Positions 51,472 through 61,385 of a DNA stretch of 64,000 nt are shown here, piece by piece (the first letter of the stretch is position 1; the number at the start of each line of letters is the position of its first letter). The notes below the pieces were generated by a model. It was not told the DNA's origin, did no database searches, and worked only from the letters and a program-made list of their open reading frames with translations. The DNA lies in NCBI RefSeq assembly GCF_004331415.1, contig NZ_SJOP01000018.1, positions 1-64,000 of the forward strand, given 5' to 3'. The position numbers were made by a program, and so were the translations under genes. The stretch is from Kosakonia quasisacchari. GTDB lineage: Bacteria; Pseudomonadota; Gammaproteobacteria; Enterobacterales; Enterobacteriaceae.

Positions 51472-51808
51472 GTCACTGCTCCTTAGCCAATATGTACTGC
51501 CTGAAATTGTAGGGTTGTTTTTTACCCGCTTACCGGGACGAGGCTCATAGATTTACCTAACTCGACAAACCCAGACTGACGGAAAACACTGTGATTGTGG
51601 TCACGTAACGAGACGGATTATGGCAAAAATAGCCTCATTTATGGGGTAAATGTTCCAAAAATGGCGTAAGACGACATTTTTAACCGCGGCTTTGTGACTG
51701 TAATCGCTTTCATGAAAGTAAGTTACGTAACACTTTCATTGTGGATTTTAACGGAAACGTGACGAGTCATGCAAAAACGCCGCCCGCAGGCGGCGTGAGG
51801 AAGGTCGT
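51472..51808 (-). promoter_or_regulatory. pckA upstream region with CRP site
   Basis: TGTGATTGTGGTCACG (51590–51605) is a near-ideal CRP site (TGTGA-N6-TCACG), about 115 bases from the pckA start. A weaker TGTGA…TCGCT match occurs near 51693. I see no gene in this gap. Its right end holds the hslO terminator. Confidence 0.7.
51773..51796 (-). terminator. hslO terminator
   Basis: ACGCCGCC cgca GGCGGCGT is an eight-base stem; on the minus strand it is followed by TTTTT. It ends the leftward igaA–yrfG–hslR–hslO transcription. Confidence 0.85.
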
Positions 51809-52687
51809 TTAGTGCACCTGCGGATCGGCAGGAGAAGCGTTGTTGCGGATCTCGGCAATATCCATCGCGTTAAACAGATAGTGGCTACCGCAATAGTCGC
51901 AGTGCATATCGATTTCGCCCTCTTCCGCGAGGATGCTATCCACTTCTTCGTCCGGCAGCGTCTTCAGCGCACCCGCGCAGCGTTCACGAGAGCAAGTGCA
52001 TTTGAATTCCACATCTTGTGGATCATACAGCGTGACTTCTTCTTCGTGATACAAACGCCACAGCACATCTTCCGCCGCCAGCGTCAGCAACTCTTCCGCT
52101 TTAATGGTTTCCGTCAGCACAGCCAGATGCTCAAAATCTTCAGCCTGCGTTTCCTGCGCTGGCAATACCTGCAGCAGCATGCCGCCCGCTGCGGGCTGGC
52201 CATCAACCTCGTCGGTGCGGATAAACAAACGTGTCGGCAGCTGTTCTGAACGCAGGAAGTAATCTTCCAGGCATGCCGCCAGCGTATCGCCCTCAAGACC
52301 AACAACACCCTGATAACGCTCGCCCTCTTCAGGCGTAATGGTGATAACTAAATAGCCGTTGCCCACCAGCGTTTTCAGATCCGCATTTTCCGGTACATCG
52401 CCCTGAACACGCGCCACACCGCGCATTTGCTGGCGATTGTTACCGTTGATAACCGCCAGGCTCATCGGGCCATCACCTTGCAACTGTACGGTAATATCAC
52501 CGGCAAATTTCAGCGTCGCGGTCAGCAGGCTGGTAGCGACCAGCAACTCGCCGAGCACCGTTTTTACCGGCAGCGGATAGTTGTGGTTTTCGAGGATCTG
52601 TTTCCAGGTATGGGAAACGGTCACCAGTTCGCCGCGAACAGCGTAGTTTTCAAAAAGATAGCGGTGTAATTGGTCTTGAATGGCCAT
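51809..52687 (-). CDS. hslO: Redox-regulated chaperone Hsp33
   Basis: Hsp33 is a holdase chaperone activated by oxidation together with heat. It has 292 residues, as in E. coli. The zinc-binding redox switch is visible as Cys230, Cys232 (CTCSRERC), Cys263 and Cys266 (CDYC). The N-terminal chaperone domain begins QDQLHRYLFENYAVRGEL. It follows hslR closely on the same strand. Confidence 0.97.
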   Translation of the reverse strand: MAIQDQLHRYLFENYAVRGELVTVSHTWKQILENHNYPLPVKTVLGELLVATSLLTATLKFAGDITVQLQGDGPMSLAVINGNNRQQMRGVARVQGDVPENADLKTLVGNGYLVITITPEEGERYQGVVGLEGDTLAACLEDYFLRSEQLPTRLFIRTDEVDGQPAAGGMLLQVLPAQETQAEDFEHLAVLTETIKAEELLTLAAEDVLWRLYHEEEVTLYDPQDVEFKCTCSRERCAGALKTLPDEEVDSILAEEGEIDMHCDYCGSHYLFNAMDIAEIRNNASPADPQVH

Positions 52688-52711
52688 GATTATCTCTCTT
52701 GCGGGTGAGCG

Positions 52712-53113
52712 TTATTCGCTATCACCTAATTTAAATTTTATGAGATCGCGACGTTCTTTCTTATCCGGGCGGCGATCGGGATGGGGCATGGTGAGCGCGT
52801 TAAGTTTGCGGGCCAGCGCCACTTTTTCGCGTTTCTCAATGCTTTCTGTCGTCTCTTCATACAGCTCGACAGCTTCATTTGCCGGGCGGCGCTGCTCCGT
52901 AATGCCTTTGATGATGACGGTTCGCTCATCATTTCCCTGACGTAGCGTGAGCGTGGCGTTCAGCTCGACGATTTTACTCGGTTTGCTACGCTGCCCGTTG
53001 TAATGCACTTTGCCGCCGTCAACCATTTCGCGAGCAAGGGCGCGGGTTTTATAAAAACGCGCGGCCCACAGCCACTTATCAAGACGAACTTCTTGCGCAG
53101 GCTGCTGTTTCAT
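52712..53113 (-). CDS. hslR: Ribosome-associated heat shock protein HslR (Hsp15)
   Basis: This S4-domain protein recycles free 50S subunits carrying nascent chains. It has 133 residues. The S4 motif VRLDKWLWAARFYKTRALAREMV opens the protein; a basic, helical C-terminus follows. I chose ATG 53113, which overlaps the yrfG stop (TGATG) and has GGAGATGT upstream; GTG 53116 is an alternative. Confidence 0.95.
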   Translation of the reverse strand: MKQQPAQEVRLDKWLWAARFYKTRALAREMVDGGKVHYNGQRSKPSKIVELNATLTLRQGNDERTVIIKGITEQRRPANEAVELYEETTESIEKREKVALARKLNALTMPHPDRRPDKKERRDLIKFKLGDSE

Positions 53114-53790
53114 CACATCTCCTTGAGAAGTGAAGGGATCAGGCCACGGTAGTCATTGGTGCCTGGATGGCGCTGATAACATTTTTCCGCCAGCCCGGAA
53201 TCTGGGTTGGTGACGCCCAGGCAGTAGCGGATGCCGAATTTCGCCGCTGCATCAAGAATCGGTTCGCTGTCATCGATAAACAGCGTCCGTTCAGGAGTGA
53301 GCCCAGTTTCATGCGCGACAGCTTGCCACAGACGCTGATCCTCTTTCGGATAACCAAATGTATGGGTGGAAAGTAATAAATCAAGGTGCGATGCAAGGCC
53401 TGTGTGCTCAAGTTTGACCGCCAGATTATGCGGGTGTGCATTGGTCAGTAAAATGCGGCGTTTACCGCTTTTTTGTAGCGCATTCAGAAACGGCACCGTA
53501 TCTTCACGCAGCACCGCGCGCGGCCCTTGCTGGGTGGTCATGGCGCAAATATCCAGGCCCAGGCGTTCGCTCCAGTAATCCAGACAGTACCAGTTTAGCG
53601 TATGCTGCACAGCGTGATATTCCTGGCGGAGAACGTTCTGCGCTTCTTCCGGCGTTAAGCCTTGCTTGACGCCAAAGGTTTCCGGCACCAGTTTTTGCCA
53701 AAAGAAGTTATCAAACGCGAGATCGAGAAGTGTGCCGTCCATATCCAGCAGAACGGTATCAACGTCCTGCCATGCGATATCAAGGTGCAT
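53113..53790 (-). CDS. yrfG: HAD-family GMP/IMP nucleotidase YrfG
   Basis: This HAD hydrolase dephosphorylates purine mononucleotides (GMP, IMP) in E. coli. It has 225 residues. HAD motif I is LLDMDGTLLDLAF (nucleophile and acid aspartates), motif II LLTNAHPH and motif III TLFIDDSEPILDAA. It lies between igaA and hslR, and its stop overlaps the hslR start. Confidence 0.95.
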   Translation of the reverse strand: MHLDIAWQDVDTVLLDMDGTLLDLAFDNFFWQKLVPETFGVKQGLTPEEAQNVLRQEYHAVQHTLNWYCLDYWSERLGLDICAMTTQQGPRAVLREDTVPFLNALQKSGKRRILLTNAHPHNLAVKLEHTGLASHLDLLLSTHTFGYPKEDQRLWQAVAHETGLTPERTLFIDDSEPILDAAAKFGIRYCLGVTNPDSGLAEKCYQRHPGTNDYRGLIPSLLKEM

Positions 53791-53849
53791 TAAAAACTCC
53801 AGCCAGAAGAAAACGTGCGACAGGTTAACACAGCTCGCACGACAGATCG

Positions 53850-55988
53850 TTAGCCGCTGAGGCTATCCTGGGTGGGCAGAAACTGGGGGTTCAGACAGCT
53901 GGCGTAATACTGCTGAATCTCTTCGATACGTGTGCGATTGCGCTGGTAACGGCGCAGCGCCAGCACACCGTTGTAGAGGCTGCAAATCACCATCGCGACC
54001 AGCAGAAGTGTGGTTCCCGCATAACGCCACAGGCCGCTGGCATCCGGCATGCGATGCAGGCTGATGTGCTTGGTGCCGTTTGCATCAGTATAGATATTGG
54101 TAATGATCCCTTCCGCGCGAAACGGCGTTTGCATCAGCATTTGCGCCAGCCGCTGGAATTCATTCCATTGTTCCTGCGCCGGATAGTCATACAGTGCAAT
54201 CGGCGGCCAGGGCTGATCAACCAGCTCGCTGCCTTCTTCGCTGCTAATCAGAAAACCGCCCGGTGCCGGACTGTTCAGCGCCTGCGCCGCACGGGTGGTT
54301 TCCCGCATAATGAACGGCGCGGTAGAGGTGGTGACCAAATTATCCAGCGACTCGGCGCTTACCGGACGCAGCAATACGTTCACGCCGGTGAGTTTCCCGT
54401 CGCTGGCGCGTTTGGTCAGTGTTTCCCAGTCTTTACTGTTGCCGAGGTTGACCAGCGCGTTTTTCAAGCGCAGGCACTCATCTTCGGCGGCACACAAATC
54501 TTGGGTTTTCAGTACGATATCGGCAAAGTCATCCAGCAGCACCATGCCGGACTTCTGAATGGCTGAGCGCAGCACCGGGCTCACGCGGGAATCATCTTCG
54601 GTAGTGGGATGAAGCTGGCGGCTGACCGCCTGAGCAAGCGCGGTGGCTTTGTTCACAATATCGGATTCTGGCAACGGCAGTGGCGGGGCGTTGTTCCAGA
54701 TAATTTGCGAGCAGTCGAACGGCGTAAACGGTGACGTCTGGCGCGAGGTCCAGTTACTTTGCATGTGGATATTACACATGCCGGTGCCGCTGATGCGCAG
54801 CGTATCACCAATCCGCAACCCGGCGGCTTCGAGCTGATTCACGCTACTGGCTTCAACGGTCTGCGCGCCTTTAATCCACGACACGGTAAATTTGATCGGC
54901 ATATCCAGCGGCATCCAAATCAACAACATCGCCAGCACCACCAGTGAACCGATGGAAATAACCGCGCTGCGCACCCAGTGTTGCAGCGGGAAATTTTTCA
55001 CTTCATCGTGCAGGGAGAGAAAACGCCCCTGCCGCACAACGTGGCGGTCGAGATAGATATCAATATCGGTTTGTTGGCCCAGATCCTGTGTTACGAAGGG
55101 CTGCCAGTGACGCGGATAAATCAGGTCGATAATACCTAACGAGATATTATTCATTTGCTCCTGATTATTTTCACCGAACAGCCCCCAGCGCTTTGGCGTG
55201 CCACGCAGACAATGAATCTCCCGCAGCGTGTTTTTAGCCGGTGGCGCATATAACCCCCAAAGCCCGGCGGCAAGCAGCAGCACGCCGCCACCCGCCAGCC
55301 ATGGGATAAAGACGTCGGGCGAGGCCAGACAGAAGAAAAACAGCAGAAACGAGACCGAGATCAGCAGCGCTTCGCGCATGCCGTCCGGGCGGCTTAATGC
55401 GTACTCTTCCGACGTTTCCCGGCGAATATTCAGCAGCTCAATTTGCTCACTCTCTTCACCGCGGATCGCGGATTGGCTCGATGATACGCGCTCAAGTTCG
55501 CCTCCGCGCTCTTCATGCATATATTCGCTGAGCGTGTGCCCATTGAGCGAGATAACCAGCGGCATTGAGTCGGTGCGGATCAGTTCGACATTGTTCTCGT
55601 CAGTAATGTACTGCTCCCAGGAAGGGGGCAAATGGACTTCGACGGAATCAAGATAGTAGCGCCATTTATTCGGGGCGTCAGTGGTGATGCCATAGCGGGT
55701 GATGGAGTGCGTGACATACAGCACCGTGTTGCTATATGCGTTAAGGCTGATGGAAACAGGGGCAGCAGTCGCGCCGGTAGGGGCGAGATTGTTTTGCGTA
55801 CGGGAGAGCGCTTCCAGGTAGCGTTCCGCCGTTTCACGCTCTTCAGGTGTTAATTTGCGGGTAGTCGCGCCGGTGAAAGCCTGTAAATACGGCAGTCGAT
55901 ACCGACGTTGCGACCTGAACCTGAAAATCCATCCGGCGAGGAATGCGCAGGCCAGCATAGCAGCGAAAAAAATCAAAATGGTGCTCAT
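53850..55988 (-). CDS. igaA: Rcs phosphorelay inhibitor IgaA
   Basis: IgaA is an inner-membrane protein that keeps the Rcs envelope-stress system off; it is essential in E. coli and Salmonella unless Rcs is disabled. It has 712 residues. One N-terminal helix (about 1–20), a pair near 206–243, one near 340–360 and one near the C-terminus (650–670) frame cytoplasmic loops and a large periplasmic domain holding CNIHM and LCAAEDECL cysteines. It is also called yrfF or umoB. Start has GGGAAAGC. Confidence 0.95.
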   Translation of the reverse strand: MSTILIFFAAMLACAFLAGWIFRFRSQRRYRLPYLQAFTGATTRKLTPEERETAERYLEALSRTQNNLAPTGATAAPVSISLNAYSNTVLYVTHSITRYGITTDAPNKWRYYLDSVEVHLPPSWEQYITDENNVELIRTDSMPLVISLNGHTLSEYMHEERGGELERVSSSQSAIRGEESEQIELLNIRRETSEEYALSRPDGMREALLISVSFLLFFFCLASPDVFIPWLAGGGVLLLAAGLWGLYAPPAKNTLREIHCLRGTPKRWGLFGENNQEQMNNISLGIIDLIYPRHWQPFVTQDLGQQTDIDIYLDRHVVRQGRFLSLHDEVKNFPLQHWVRSAVISIGSLVVLAMLLIWMPLDMPIKFTVSWIKGAQTVEASSVNQLEAAGLRIGDTLRISGTGMCNIHMQSNWTSRQTSPFTPFDCSQIIWNNAPPLPLPESDIVNKATALAQAVSRQLHPTTEDDSRVSPVLRSAIQKSGMVLLDDFADIVLKTQDLCAAEDECLRLKNALVNLGNSKDWETLTKRASDGKLTGVNVLLRPVSAESLDNLVTTSTAPFIMRETTRAAQALNSPAPGGFLISSEEGSELVDQPWPPIALYDYPAQEQWNEFQRLAQMLMQTPFRAEGIITNIYTDANGTKHISLHRMPDASGLWRYAGTTLLLVAMVICSLYNGVLALRRYQRNRTRIEEIQQYYASCLNPQFLPTQDSLSG

Positions 55989-56304
55989 GCTTTCCCCATC
56001 TTACTTTTTCTAACAGGTGTAGTCAGTTGCACCCTTCCCGTAACTATCTAATGTGGTCGGCCGTTTAAGCAAGTAATTAACTTGAGTATTTTTAAGCGCA
56101 TACCAATGTCAAAGAGAATAGCAAAACCACCCTAGCGGGAATATCAGCAAATTCTTAGTTTTATTTCAAGCTATTGACTTTTTGGTTAAATTGGGAATTG
56201 ATTTCGAAGAGGTTGCAAGAATGTAAATTAGCGGCAAAGTACATTGCCCAAACAGTGCGTAGTGTCGCACAATAACGAAAGTTTCTCTGCAAAGACCGAT
56301 AATA
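55989..56304. promoter_or_regulatory. igaA–nudE divergent gap
   Basis: This 316-base AT-rich region must hold both promoters. A TTGACT hexamer near 56175 could be a -35 for nudE, but I see no convincing -10. No gene, repeat or known operator is evident. Confidence 0.4.
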
Positions 56305-56865
56305 ATGAGCGAATCATTGCAAAAACCCACCATTCTTAACGTAGAAACGGTCGCGTCTTCACGACTTTTTAACGTCGAAAGTGTGGATCTGGAATTCAGT
56401 AACGGCGTGCGCCGTGTTTACGAACGTATGCGCCCTTCTCTGCACGAAGCCGTGATGATTGTGCCAATTGTTGACGATCATCTGATTCTGATCCGTGAAT
56501 ATGCGGTTGGCACTGAATCCTACGAACTGGGATTTTCCAAGGGTCTTATCGATCCAGGTGAGAGTATATACGAAGCGGCGAACCGTGAACTAAAAGAAGA
56601 AGTCGGATTTGGCGCAAAAGAGCTTACTTTTCTGAAAAAACTCAGTATGGCGCCCTCTTATTTCTCCAGCAAAATGAATATCGTCGTGGCAGAAGATCTC
56701 TATCCAGAGTCGTTGCCGGGTGATGAACCCGAGCCGCTACCGCAGGTACGCTGGCCGCTGAAGCACTTGATGGATCTGTTAGAAGATCCCGATTTCAACG
56801 AAGCCCGCAATGTCAGCGCGCTGTTTTTGGTTCGCGAATGGCTAAAAGGGCAGGGGCGTCTTTGA
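56305..56865 (+). CDS. nudE: ADP compounds hydrolase NudE
   Basis: This Nudix hydrolase acts on ADP-ribose, NADH and diadenosine polyphosphates. It has 186 residues. The Nudix box reads GLIDPGESIYEAANRELKEE and continues VGF, with all conserved acids. It is single, followed by a terminator. Confidence 0.96.
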   Translation: MSESLQKPTILNVETVASSRLFNVESVDLEFSNGVRRVYERMRPSLHEAVMIVPIVDDHLILIREYAVGTESYELGFSKGLIDPGESIYEAANRELKEEVGFGAKELTFLKKLSMAPSYFSSKMNIVVAEDLYPESLPGDEPEPLPQVRWPLKHLMDLLEDPDFNEARNVSALFLVREWLKGQGRL

Positions 56866-56884
56866 ACGCACAAAATAATAAATG

Positions 56885-56909
56885 AAAAGGGCGCATTCGC
56901 GCCCTTTTT
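56885..56909. terminator. nudE/mrcA terminator
   Basis: AAAAGGGCGC attc GCGCCCTTTT plus T forms a strong hairpin between convergent nudE and mrcA. Confidence 0.9.
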
Positions 56910-56943
56910 GCTGCCTGTCGGCCGGGACAAGCCCGGCAAAGAT

Positions 56944-59496
56944 TTAAAACAGTTCGTGAGATTCGCCGTTATCCATTAACGTTGTGCCCACTTCATGAAC
57001 CGCTTGCTGGGTTGGCTGCGTCCCTTCAATAAAGTACTCCTGGCGGCTGCTACCCCCGTTCGCCAGTTGGCCGGTGCTGCGGTCGATATTCACCGTCACC
57101 ACGCCTGGCGGCGGCGTTAATGGCTCTTCAGGAACCCCTTCCAGCACAACTTTCATATACGCATCCCAGGCGGGTTGCGCGCTTTTCGCGCCGCCTTCGT
57201 AGCCGGATATCTGATCTTTAATCGCGCCGGACGCGCTAGTACGCCCCAAATCTCTGCGATGATCGTCAAAGCCGATCCAAACGGAGGTTACTACTCCTGG
57301 GCCATACCCCGAGAACCAGGCATCTTTCGAGCTGTTCGTGGTCCCGGTTTTTCCGCCAATATCATTACGTTTGAGATCACGACCTGCACGCCAGCCAGTA
57401 CCCTGCCAGCCGGGTTCGCCAAAGACGTTACTGTTGAGCGCGCTTTTGATCAAAAACGACAGCGGGGTACTAATAACATGCGGTGCGTACTCTTCGGCGC
57501 CGCTTCTTTGCACCAGCGCTTGGTTGGCTTGTTCAAGCTGTGGCTGCGGTACTGCCGCGTTCTGTTGCTCTTGTGAGGTGGCGACGTTTTCCATGTCTTT
57601 GTTTTCCAGCACATTCGATTTCGGCGTATCGCCGTAAATCACCGGAATATCACAATCGGCACAGGCGACTTTTGGACGTACTTCAAACAGCACATTGCCC
57701 TGATCGTTTTCGATTTTAGTAATGAAATACGGATCGATCAGGAAGCCACCGTTTGCCATGACCGAATAGCCACGGGCAACCTGCATTGGCGTAAAGGAAG
57801 CAGAGCCCAGCGCCAGCGATTCGGTATGAACAATGTTTTGCGCCGGGAAGCCAAAACGTTGCAGATATTCCGCCGCGTAATCGACTCCCATCGCGCGCAT
57901 TGCACGTACCATCACTACGTTTTTCGACTGCCCCAACCCCTGGCGTAAACGAATCGGACCGGCATACTCGTCCGGCGAGTTTTTGGGTCGCCAGTCGGAG
58001 CCTGCGCCTGCATCCCAGCGGGAAATTGGCGCATCATTCAGAATGCTCGCCAGTGTCAGGCCTTTATCCATTGCCGCGGTGTAAAGGAATGGCTTGATGT
58101 TAGAGCCCACCTGACGCAGCGCCTGCGTCGCACGGTTAAACTTGCTCTGGTTAAAATCGAAACCGCCAACCAGCGCCAATACTGCGCCGTTACGCGGGTT
58201 GATGGAAACCAGCGCAGAGTTAACATCTGGCACCTGCGCCAGCCACCAGGCGTCATCGACCTGGCGAACCCAAATTTGCTGCCCGGCCTGCACCACGTCA
58301 GTGACTTTGCGCGGCGTCGCGCCTTGCTGCGTATCAGAACGATACGGACGCGCCCAGCGCATGCCTTCCATGCGCAAAGAAACCGATGTGCCATCAGACA
58401 TCATCGCCGTTGCTTCCTGCGGATTGGCGCTGGTCACGACTGCCGGAGAGAGCGGGCCATAAGTCGGTAGCGTTTTCAACGAGTCGGTGATTTTTTTACT
58501 GTCCCACGCCGCTTCGCCCACTTTCCACAACACATTCGACGGGCCGCGATAACCGTGGCGCATGTCGTAATCCATCACGTTATTACGCACGGCGGCCTGC
58601 GCAGCCTGCTGCACTTTGCGGGTGATGGTGGTGTAAACGCGGTAGCCATCTTCGTAGGCTTTATCACCATAGCGATTGACCAAATCCTGGCGCACCATTT
58701 CGGAAAGGTAAGGTGCGGAAAAAGCGATTTCTGGCGCATGGTAATTGGCATCGATAGCTTCGCCGCGCGCTTGATCATACTGCTGCTCGGTGATGTAGCC
58801 TTCACTCTCCATACGTGCCAGCACAACGTTACGACGCGCGGTGGCGCGATCGAGTGAATAGAGCGGGTTAAACGTTGACGGTGCTTTTGGCAGACCGGCA
58901 ATCACCGCCATTTCGCTCAACGTTAACTGATCGACCGTTTTCCCAAAGTAAACCTGCGCTGCGGCACCCACGCCATACGCGCGGTAACCGAGGTAGATCT
59001 TGTTGAGATAAAGCTCAAGGATCTCATCCTTGGTCAGCAACTGTTCAATGCGGATCGCCAGGAACACCTCTTTAAGCTTACGCATCAGCGTGCGTTCCGG
59101 GCTTAAGAAAAAGTTACGTGCCAGCTGTTGGGTAATCGTACTTGCGCCCTGCGACGCGCGCCCGGAAAACATCGCCACGCTGGCTGCGCGGAAAATCCCC
59201 ACCGGATCGACACCGTGATGTTCATAAAAACGGCTATCTTCCGTGGCGATAAACGCTTTAACCATCTCAGGCGGAATTTGATTCAGCGTCAGCGGAATAC
59301 GGCGTTTTTCGCCATATTGCGCGATCAATTCGCCGTCAGCGCTGTAGACCTGCATTGGAATTTGTAGTCGCACATCTTTCAGCGTGGCGACGTCAGGTAA
59401 CTGTGGCTCAATATATTTGTACAGACCGTAAATCGAGCCTGCTCCCAGCAGAATGCAACATACTGCAAGGATGAATAAATACTTTACGAACTTCAC
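56944..59496 (-). CDS. mrcA: Penicillin-binding protein 1A
   Basis: PBP1A is a bifunctional peptidoglycan glycosyltransferase and transpeptidase (class A). It has 850 residues, as in E. coli. An N-terminal membrane anchor (VKYLFILAVCCILLGAGSI) precedes the GT51 domain with EDSRFYEHHGVD and QGASTITQQLARN. The transpeptidase domain has the serine in GSNIKPF and the box GGKTGTTNSSKDAW. I chose GTG 59496, which matches the E. coli start; an ATG at 59520 would add eight residues. Confidence 0.95.
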   Translation of the reverse strand: MKFVKYLFILAVCCILLGAGSIYGLYKYIEPQLPDVATLKDVRLQIPMQVYSADGELIAQYGEKRRIPLTLNQIPPEMVKAFIATEDSRFYEHHGVDPVGIFRAASVAMFSGRASQGASTITQQLARNFFLSPERTLMRKLKEVFLAIRIEQLLTKDEILELYLNKIYLGYRAYGVGAAAQVYFGKTVDQLTLSEMAVIAGLPKAPSTFNPLYSLDRATARRNVVLARMESEGYITEQQYDQARGEAIDANYHAPEIAFSAPYLSEMVRQDLVNRYGDKAYEDGYRVYTTITRKVQQAAQAAVRNNVMDYDMRHGYRGPSNVLWKVGEAAWDSKKITDSLKTLPTYGPLSPAVVTSANPQEATAMMSDGTSVSLRMEGMRWARPYRSDTQQGATPRKVTDVVQAGQQIWVRQVDDAWWLAQVPDVNSALVSINPRNGAVLALVGGFDFNQSKFNRATQALRQVGSNIKPFLYTAAMDKGLTLASILNDAPISRWDAGAGSDWRPKNSPDEYAGPIRLRQGLGQSKNVVMVRAMRAMGVDYAAEYLQRFGFPAQNIVHTESLALGSASFTPMQVARGYSVMANGGFLIDPYFITKIENDQGNVLFEVRPKVACADCDIPVIYGDTPKSNVLENKDMENVATSQEQQNAAVPQPQLEQANQALVQRSGAEEYAPHVISTPLSFLIKSALNSNVFGEPGWQGTGWRAGRDLKRNDIGGKTGTTNSSKDAWFSGYGPGVVTSVWIGFDDHRRDLGRTSASGAIKDQISGYEGGAKSAQPAWDAYMKVVLEGVPEEPLTPPPGVVTVNIDRSTGQLANGGSSRQEYFIEGTQPTQQAVHEVGTTLMDNGESHELF

Positions 59497-59615
59497 TGGA
59501 GATTTCCCATTTAGAGTCATTTGGGCAGTTTATAAACAACCGCGCGGTAGTATAAAGGCAAGCCTGATGCATTGATATAGCGTCATCCAGCGAGACGATA
59601 AGGAGATCGGGATTT

Positions 59616-60401
59616 ATGGCATTCAGGCACTGGCAAATTGGTTTGCATATTCAACAAGATGGCATCTTCATTGTCGCCCTTGCCGCCGGGCGTCGCGGCC
59701 AGGCGCTGCGCCGTTGGTGGCATATTCCACTATCCCCCGGCGTAGTGGTGCAGGGGAGGATCAAAGCGCCGGACGCATTGCTCGTCGCATTGCGACCATG
59801 GCGGCAATCGCTACCGCAGCGTCATTGCGTACGCATGGCATTCCCCGCCGGGCAAACCCTGCAAAAAAAGTTGCCGCGACCGGCAATCAAACTGCGCGAA
59901 CCCACTTTGACCAACTGGGTTTCACAGGCAATGGCGCGTGAGCTGGATATGGCGGAAAACGATCTCTGTTTCGACTTCACCGAAGATGAGCCAGGCAAAG
60001 CTTACGGCGTGACTGCTGCGCAAAATAAAGATGTGGCGGCACTGCTGGAGATAGCACAGACATTATCCCTTCATCTTTCCTCTATTACGCCAGATGCCAG
60101 TGCGCTGCAGCCATTGTTACCCTGACTTACGTCACCGGCTCGCTGTCTTGCGTGGTGCGATGAACGCCAGTGGTTATGGGCCACCAGAGAGAGTTGGGGA
60201 CGGCGAGCGCGGGAAGAAGCCGAAAATGCGGCTCAACTTGCCGCTGTACTTGGGCTACCCGCTGACGAAATAGCACTGTGTGGTGAAATGCCCGGAGGAT
60301 TTGACTGCTGGAGCGCTGTTCCTTCGCGCCAACCGCCTTTACCCGAAGCCGGGGAACGCTTTGCGATAGCGCTGGGACTGGCTGTTGCCAGGGGATACTG
60401 A
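59616..60401 (+). pseudogene. hofM: hofM, interrupted by an in-frame TGA
   Basis: HofM is a PilM-like protein of the DNA-utilisation (competence-type) cluster. Codons 1–169 (MAFRHWQIGLHIQQ … ITPDASALQPLLP) are collinear with E. coli HofM and end at TGA 60123–60125. The same frame then continues without another stop for 91 codons, with clear homology (RCLAWCDERQWLWATRESWG, later RQPPLPEAGERFAIALGLA), to TGA 60399–60401, which overlaps the hofN ATG. The natural length would be 261 residues. This looks like a single nonsense mutation or a sequencing error. The ribosome site AAGGAG and all downstream genes are intact. Confidence 0.85.
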
Positions 60402-60940
60402 TGCAGCCCGTCGTGAATTTTCTCCCCTGGCGGCGTCAAAAACGGTTGCGTTGCATACGTCTTTGGGCCGCGATTCTTATCGCGACAGCGTTGATGATAG
60501 CGCTAGTCGGCGCAGTATGGCGGGCATCCGCTGCGGTTGACCTGCGTCTGACCACGCTGTGGCAACAATCCGATGCTGCCTTACTCGCAGGGTTGCATGC
60601 CGCCGAGCAGCCGTTGCAGCTTCGACGCCAGCGTTGGCAGCAGGCACAGGCGCAGCTATTACGGCGCCAGCGTACCCTGGCGTGGCGACAGACCTTGCTT
60701 ACACTGGCGGAGAATTTGCCACCCAACGCCTGGTTTACCACCCTGCGTTGGCAGCAAAACCAGCTTGAAGTTTCAGGCATGGCCAGTTCCTTTCACGCAT
60801 TAAGCGAGCTTGAGCAAAGGTTGCAGAAAACGGCAGGTTTTCAGCTACAACCCGCAGGCACGGTGGAGCGTGATGCTCAGGGGCGCTGGCAATTCCACTA
60901 CCAACTGAACAGGGAGCGTGATGATGTTGCTCACCCTTGA
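60401..60940 (+). CDS. hofN: PilN-like DNA-utilisation protein HofN
   Basis: HofN is the PilN-type bitopic inner-membrane partner of HofM and HofO. It has 179 residues, as in E. coli. A cytoplasmic start (VVNFLPWRRQKRLR, PilN-like) precedes one membrane helix (about 22–42) and a periplasmic coiled coil. Its ATG overlaps the hofM stop, and its end overlaps hofO. The cluster is needed in E. coli for using DNA as a nutrient. Confidence 0.9.
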   Translation: MQPVVNFLPWRRQKRLRCIRLWAAILIATALMIALVGAVWRASAAVDLRLTTLWQQSDAALLAGLHAAEQPLQLRRQRWQQAQAQLLRRQRTLAWRQTLLTLAENLPPNAWFTTLRWQQNQLEVSGMASSFHALSELEQRLQKTAGFQLQPAGTVERDAQGRWQFHYQLNRERDDVAHP

Positions 60941-61385
60941 TATTTGGTCTGCTTTGTCGCTGCGAACACGGGTGCTGTGTTGGGTACTCTCCTCGCTTTG
61001 CGCGCTGGCTCTTTTATGGTGGCTGGCGATATGCCCGGTAAAAGAGGCACAGATGCGGCTGGTTACTCAACAACAGCAACAATGCACAGCGCTGCGCACG
61101 CAGTGGCAAAAGTTACACGCGCTGGTAACGCCGTCAGAATCATTGACCTTGCCGGAGCTTCGGATATTTAGTCCGCTGGATTTTCAGTCACAAGGGCGCC
61201 AGCTTGCGCGCTGGCAGCCTGCTCAGGGTGGTGGAGAGTTAGTGCTTGAAACCGGCTGGAAAGGCGTGGTTGAGACGTTTCCACTGCTCACGGAGCGTGG
61301 CATGCAGGTTCCTGCGTTTTCCTTAATGACCGGTGAGGGCGCGCTGAATTTTACGTTGCGAGTGGAGCAGGACAATGCGAACTAA
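60921..61385 (+). CDS. hofO: PilO-like DNA-utilisation protein HofO
   Basis: HofO is the PilO-type inner-membrane protein of the cluster, about 154 residues. One helix (about 15–37, LCWVLSSLCALALLWWLAI) precedes a periplasmic coiled coil and a small domain with LRIFSPLDFQSQGRQLARW. The site AGGGAG is at 60911; ATG 60921 or 60924 could be the start. It overlaps hofN and hofP. Confidence 0.85.
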   Translation: MMLLTLDIWSALSLRTRVLCWVLSSLCALALLWWLAICPVKEAQMRLVTQQQQQCTALRTQWQKLHALVTPSESLTLPELRIFSPLDFQSQGRQLARWQPAQGGGELVLETGWKGVVETFPLLTERGMQVPAFSLMTGEGALNFTLRVEQDNAN

